Position numbers and translations under genes: made by a program | Shown here: one piece after another, positions 61,912 through 64,000 of the stretch | Position numbering within the stretch: the stretch's first letter is position 1 | How the letters are laid out: the number at the start of each line of letters is the position of its first letter | Assembly: GCA_024698045.1 (NCBI GenBank) | Contig: JAILRS010000011.1 | Span: 55,549-119,548 of the forward strand | DNA: 64,000 nucleotides | Source of the DNA: Selenomonadaceae bacterium | GTDB taxonomy: Bacteria; Bacillota; Negativicutes; Selenomonadales; Selenomonadaceae | Reading direction: 5' to 3' | Notes under the pieces: generated by a model | What the model was told of the DNA's origin: nothing | What the model saw: the letters and a program-made list of their open reading frames with translations, nothing else | Databases searched by the model: none

Positions 61912-63120
61912 TCAACCGCGAGTTTTGCCTCCTGCGACGTTGTAAGTAACGCCGTGGATATATGAAGCTCTGTCGCTTGCAAGGAATACAACCGTATCGG
62001 CTACTTCGGTTAACTTGCCGCTGCGACCGAGCGGAGTTGTTTTGGTACTGGCATAACCTTTGCGCAAATCTTCAACAGTAATGCCGCGCGTGTAGGCAAG
62101 TGCCTCTTCGTAAGCGAGAGTGCGCAGCCCCGTCGCCTCCATGATACCGGGTGCCATGCCGACAACGCGAATATTGTATTTGCCCAGTTCTTTCGCCCAA
62201 CTGCGAGTAAAACTGTTGACAGCATTTTTTGTCGCCGCGTAAATGCTTTGACCTTCGGAACCTTCCAGACCCGATTCGGAACTCATGTTGATTATGACGC
62301 CGCCGCCCGTTTTAACCATTTCATGACCGACAGCCTGCGCAACCAGATAGACGCCTTTGATGTTAACGCCCGTGACTTTCTCGTAAACTTTGTCATTGAG
62401 TTCATATTTGCCGTGAGGATTCTTCGGATCTATAAGCAGACACGGAATATTTATACCGGCATTGTTGACCAGGATATCGATTTTGCCGAAGGTTTTAATA
62501 GCTGTCTTTACCATTGACTCGACACTTTCCGCGTCCGTGACGTTTGTAACGACGTATTTAACTTTGCCGCTTGTTTCGTTGAGATTAAAACTGGGTTCAT
62601 TCGGATTCAAATCGCAGACTACGACATTGGCACCGTTATCTAAAAATGCCTGCGCAACTGCCTTGCCGATACCGCTTGCCGCGCCCGTCACAATCGCCGT
62701 CTTACCCTTCAGACCAAGCCAACTGCCATCCGCAGAATCTTCAGCCGCCTTGTATATTTCAATCGTGTCGTTAGGTTTTATTTCGGGAATCGGTTTTGCC
62801 TCGACGTGAATACTTCCCTCTAAAACTTCGTTCGTTTCGCCGCCGTCGAATTTAATCGTGATGTGTCCGAGATTCATAAGATTTTTTTGTACTTCGCTGC
62901 CGACTTTGATGATTTTAAATTCCGCACCAGATATCTTGTAAATATCGCCCGGTTTAATCATATCGGTTAATTCATTACCCGTATGCATGACGCAAGCATC
63001 GCGCAATTCGGGTAACGCCATCGACTCCTCGAACATAATCAACATTTTGGCTGCTGAAATGAAATCCGAAACCTGTCCGCCAATCTCGACGATTTTTGTT
63101 GAGTAAATTTTTTTAGCCAT
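61912..63120 (-). CDS. PTS sorbitol EIIA fused to sorbitol-6-phosphate dehydrogenase
   Basis: 402 residues. Residues 1-115 match PTS glucitol/sorbitol EIIA: YSTKIVEIGGQVSDF, the candidate phospho-His46 in CVMHTGNEL, and LGHITIKFDGGE. Residues about 138-402 are a short-chain dehydrogenase with TGAASGIG (NAD site), NNAGIN, NMSSES and YAATK. The fusion would both relay phosphate to the EIIB/C encoded just upstream and oxidise the imported sorbitol-6-phosphate to fructose-6-phosphate. Normally srlB and srlD are separate (about 120 and 260 residues). A Pro/Lys-rich linker joins the parts. Confidence 0.85.
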   Translation of the reverse strand: MAKKIYSTKIVEIGGQVSDFISAAKMLIMFEESMALPELRDACVMHTGNELTDMIKPGDIYKISGAEFKIIKVGSEVQKNLMNLGHITIKFDGGETNEVLEGSIHVEAKPIPEIKPNDTIEIYKAAEDSADGSWLGLKGKTAIVTGAASGIGKAVAQAFLDNGANVVVCDLNPNEPSFNLNETSGKVKYVVTNVTDAESVESMVKTAIKTFGKIDILVNNAGINIPCLLIDPKNPHGKYELNDKVYEKVTGVNIKGVYLVAQAVGHEMVKTGGGVIINMSSESGLEGSEGQSIYAATKNAVNSFTRSWAKELGKYNIRVVGMAPGIMEATGLRTLAYEEALAYTRGITVEDLRKGYASTKTTPLGRSGKLTEVADTVVFLASDRASYIHGVTYNVAGGKTRG

Positions 63121-63145
63121 GTATAATTACCTGCCTTTATCTTTT

Positions 63146-63187
63146 TGGTGAGCGTCCGCGATTGTGAGAGAGAACGAACGCCCACCA
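63146..63187 (-). promoter_or_regulatory. Intercistronic hairpin between srlE and the EIIA-dehydrogenase gene
   Basis: On the minus strand TGGTGGGCGT and ACGCTCACCA pair over 10 positions (one G-U) around a 22-base loop; no T run follows on that strand. Likely an mRNA stability or processing element. Confidence 0.5.
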
Positions 63188-63193
63188 TTTTTT

Positions 63194-64000
63194 TTATGAT
63201 TCGTAGAGACCGAAACTTGCAAGCCAAGCTAAGACAACCGCAATGGGTCCTGTAATAAAACGTGAATACAAAACCGCGGGGACACCGACTTCAACCGTTT
63301 CCGCTTCCGCTTCGGCAAGTCCCAAACCAACGGGCACGAAGTCGCAAGCACATTGGGCATTAATCGCGAAAAGCGCGGGTAATGCAAGATGTGGCGGAAT
63401 ATTTCCCTCGCCGATTTGTACACCGATTAGAACGCCGATAACTTGAGCGATAACCGCACCCGGTCCGAGGAACGGAGATAGGAATGGGAATGAACAGATA
63501 CACGACAGAATTACCAGCCCGACAATATTACCGGCAAGAGGTGAAAGTAAATTCGCAATGACATCGCCGATACCCGTACCGAGAATAACGCCGATTAACA
63601 TTGAGACAAACGCCATGAACGGGAGAATCGTGCGGATAATCGTATTAATCGAATCGCGACCTGCTTGATAGAAGACCGAGACGATGCCGCCCATGAATTG
63701 CCCGATTTTTCCCATCAAGCTACCCGAAGTTTGTTCGGTAATTTTTTTCGTCGTATCGTAATTTTTTTTGATGGCACTGCCCGAATCATCGGCTTTACTC
63801 ACGGGAGTCGCCGCAGGTTTGGGAGCCGCGCCGCCGTCAACGTAGGAAATATTTTCGGGCTTGACTGCCGAAACGTAGATATCTGCCTTGATGTGATCCG
63901 CCAAAGGTCCCGAAGGTCCCGTAGCGTTAAGATTTATCGTGTAAATTCTTTTCTGCGGATAAATACCGCAGCGAAGAGTACCGCCGCAATCAATTACCAC
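63194..64000 (-). CDS. srlE: PTS glucitol/sorbitol transporter EIIBC subunit (5' end cut)
   Basis: 268 residues visible; the frame continues beyond the window. The C-terminal half carries the SrlE marks [20 protein letters not shown] and [20 protein letters not shown] with membrane helices between; the N-terminal part is the end of the EIIB region plus an Ala/Lys linker. With SrlA and EIIA it imports sorbitol as sorbitol-6-phosphate. A GTG at 64000 is probably not the true start. Confidence 0.93.
   Translation of the reverse strand: MVIDCGGTLRCGIYPQKRIYTINLNATGPSGPLADHIKADIYVSAVKPENISYVDGGAAPKPAATPVSKADDSGSAIKKNYDTTKKITEQTSGSLMGKIGQFMGGIVSVFYQAGRDSINTIIRTILPFMAFVSMLIGVILGTGIGDVIANLLSPLAGNIVGLVILSCICSFPFLSPFLGPGAVIAQVIGVLIGVQIGEGNIPPHLALPALFAINAQCACDFVPVGLGLAEAEAETVEVGVPAVLYSRFITGPIAVVLAWLASFGLYES

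Noticed and set aside
63146..63193. Plus-strand terminator formed by the hairpin and T run before 63194
   Set aside because: No plus-strand gene or transcript candidate precedes it; an intercistronic element of the minus-strand sorbitol unit is more likely.

Overview
The window reads as one chromosome segment from an anaerobic, flagellated bacterium, most likely a Selenomonas-like member of the Negativicutes. This placement is an inference from gene content: flagellar FlhF and a FliD-like protein, a chemoreceptor, complete mannitol and sorbitol PTS modules, a DUF3084 gene followed by a YqgF-like gene, an orphan NrdG-type activase, a BspA-type leucine-rich-repeat protein, an RND/MacA-type adaptor that suggests an outer membrane, and futalosine-pathway MqnC. 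No rRNA or phylogenetic marker search was possible. No transposase, phage gene or CRISPR array was seen.

Layout. 1-2.1 kb (minus): the 5' part of flhF, carrying twelve 13-residue Glu/Gln-rich repeats, and a Cof-type HAD phosphatase. 2.1-5.6 kb (plus): mannitol uptake and oxidation (mtlA, mtlD) behind a promoter and a pair of similar inverted repeats. 5.7-9.3 kb (plus): a large BspA-like repeat protein and a PPP-family phosphatase fused to what looks like a dead LMW-PTP domain. 9.4-13.9 kb (minus): an RND adaptor, a thiamine salvage operon, tRNA-Glu(CTC) and a FliD-like coiled-coil protein. 14.1-21.6 kb (plus): HAD phosphatase, ispD, ispF, cysE, cysS, mrnC, two inserted genes, rlmB and rae1/yacP. 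corA stands alone on the minus strand. 22.8-37.8 kb (plus): recJ, relA, DUF3084, a YqgF-like nuclease, dCMP deaminase, Ppx/GppA, sucD, a four-gene partner-switching module (hybrid kinase, STAS, RsbW-like, SpoIIE/PP2C), mqnC and an unknown repeat membrane protein.

37.8-52.3 kb (minus) is a long biosynthetic block transcribed from right to left: aroC-aroK-aroB-OGG glycosylase, then ilvD-murB-trpD-trpC-trpF-trpB (no trpA, trpE or trpG), then HAD-purE-unknown-purA, then lysS. 52.4-55.5 kb (plus) is a compact and visibly more A+T-rich island with the shape of a RiPP cluster: a 60-residue Cys/Gly-rich precursor, a radical SAM/SPASM maturase with a PqqD-like N-terminus, and an ABC exporter. It is the most likely undescribed system in the window. 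55.6-57.8 kb (minus) holds an nrdG-like gene and three unknown genes, two of them behind overlapping consensus sigma-70 and sigma-28-like promoters. Then come nadE with a degenerate amidase domain, a chemoreceptor with a possible sigma-28 promoter, and the start of a sorbitol operon: srlE (cut by the window edge) and an unusual EIIA-sorbitol-6-phosphate dehydrogenase fusion.

Together the segment mixes central housekeeping (translation, stringent response, amino-acid, purine, NAD and isoprenoid synthesis) with hexitol metabolism, motility-linked genes and one peptide natural-product island. All calls rest on reading the sequence; no database search was run.
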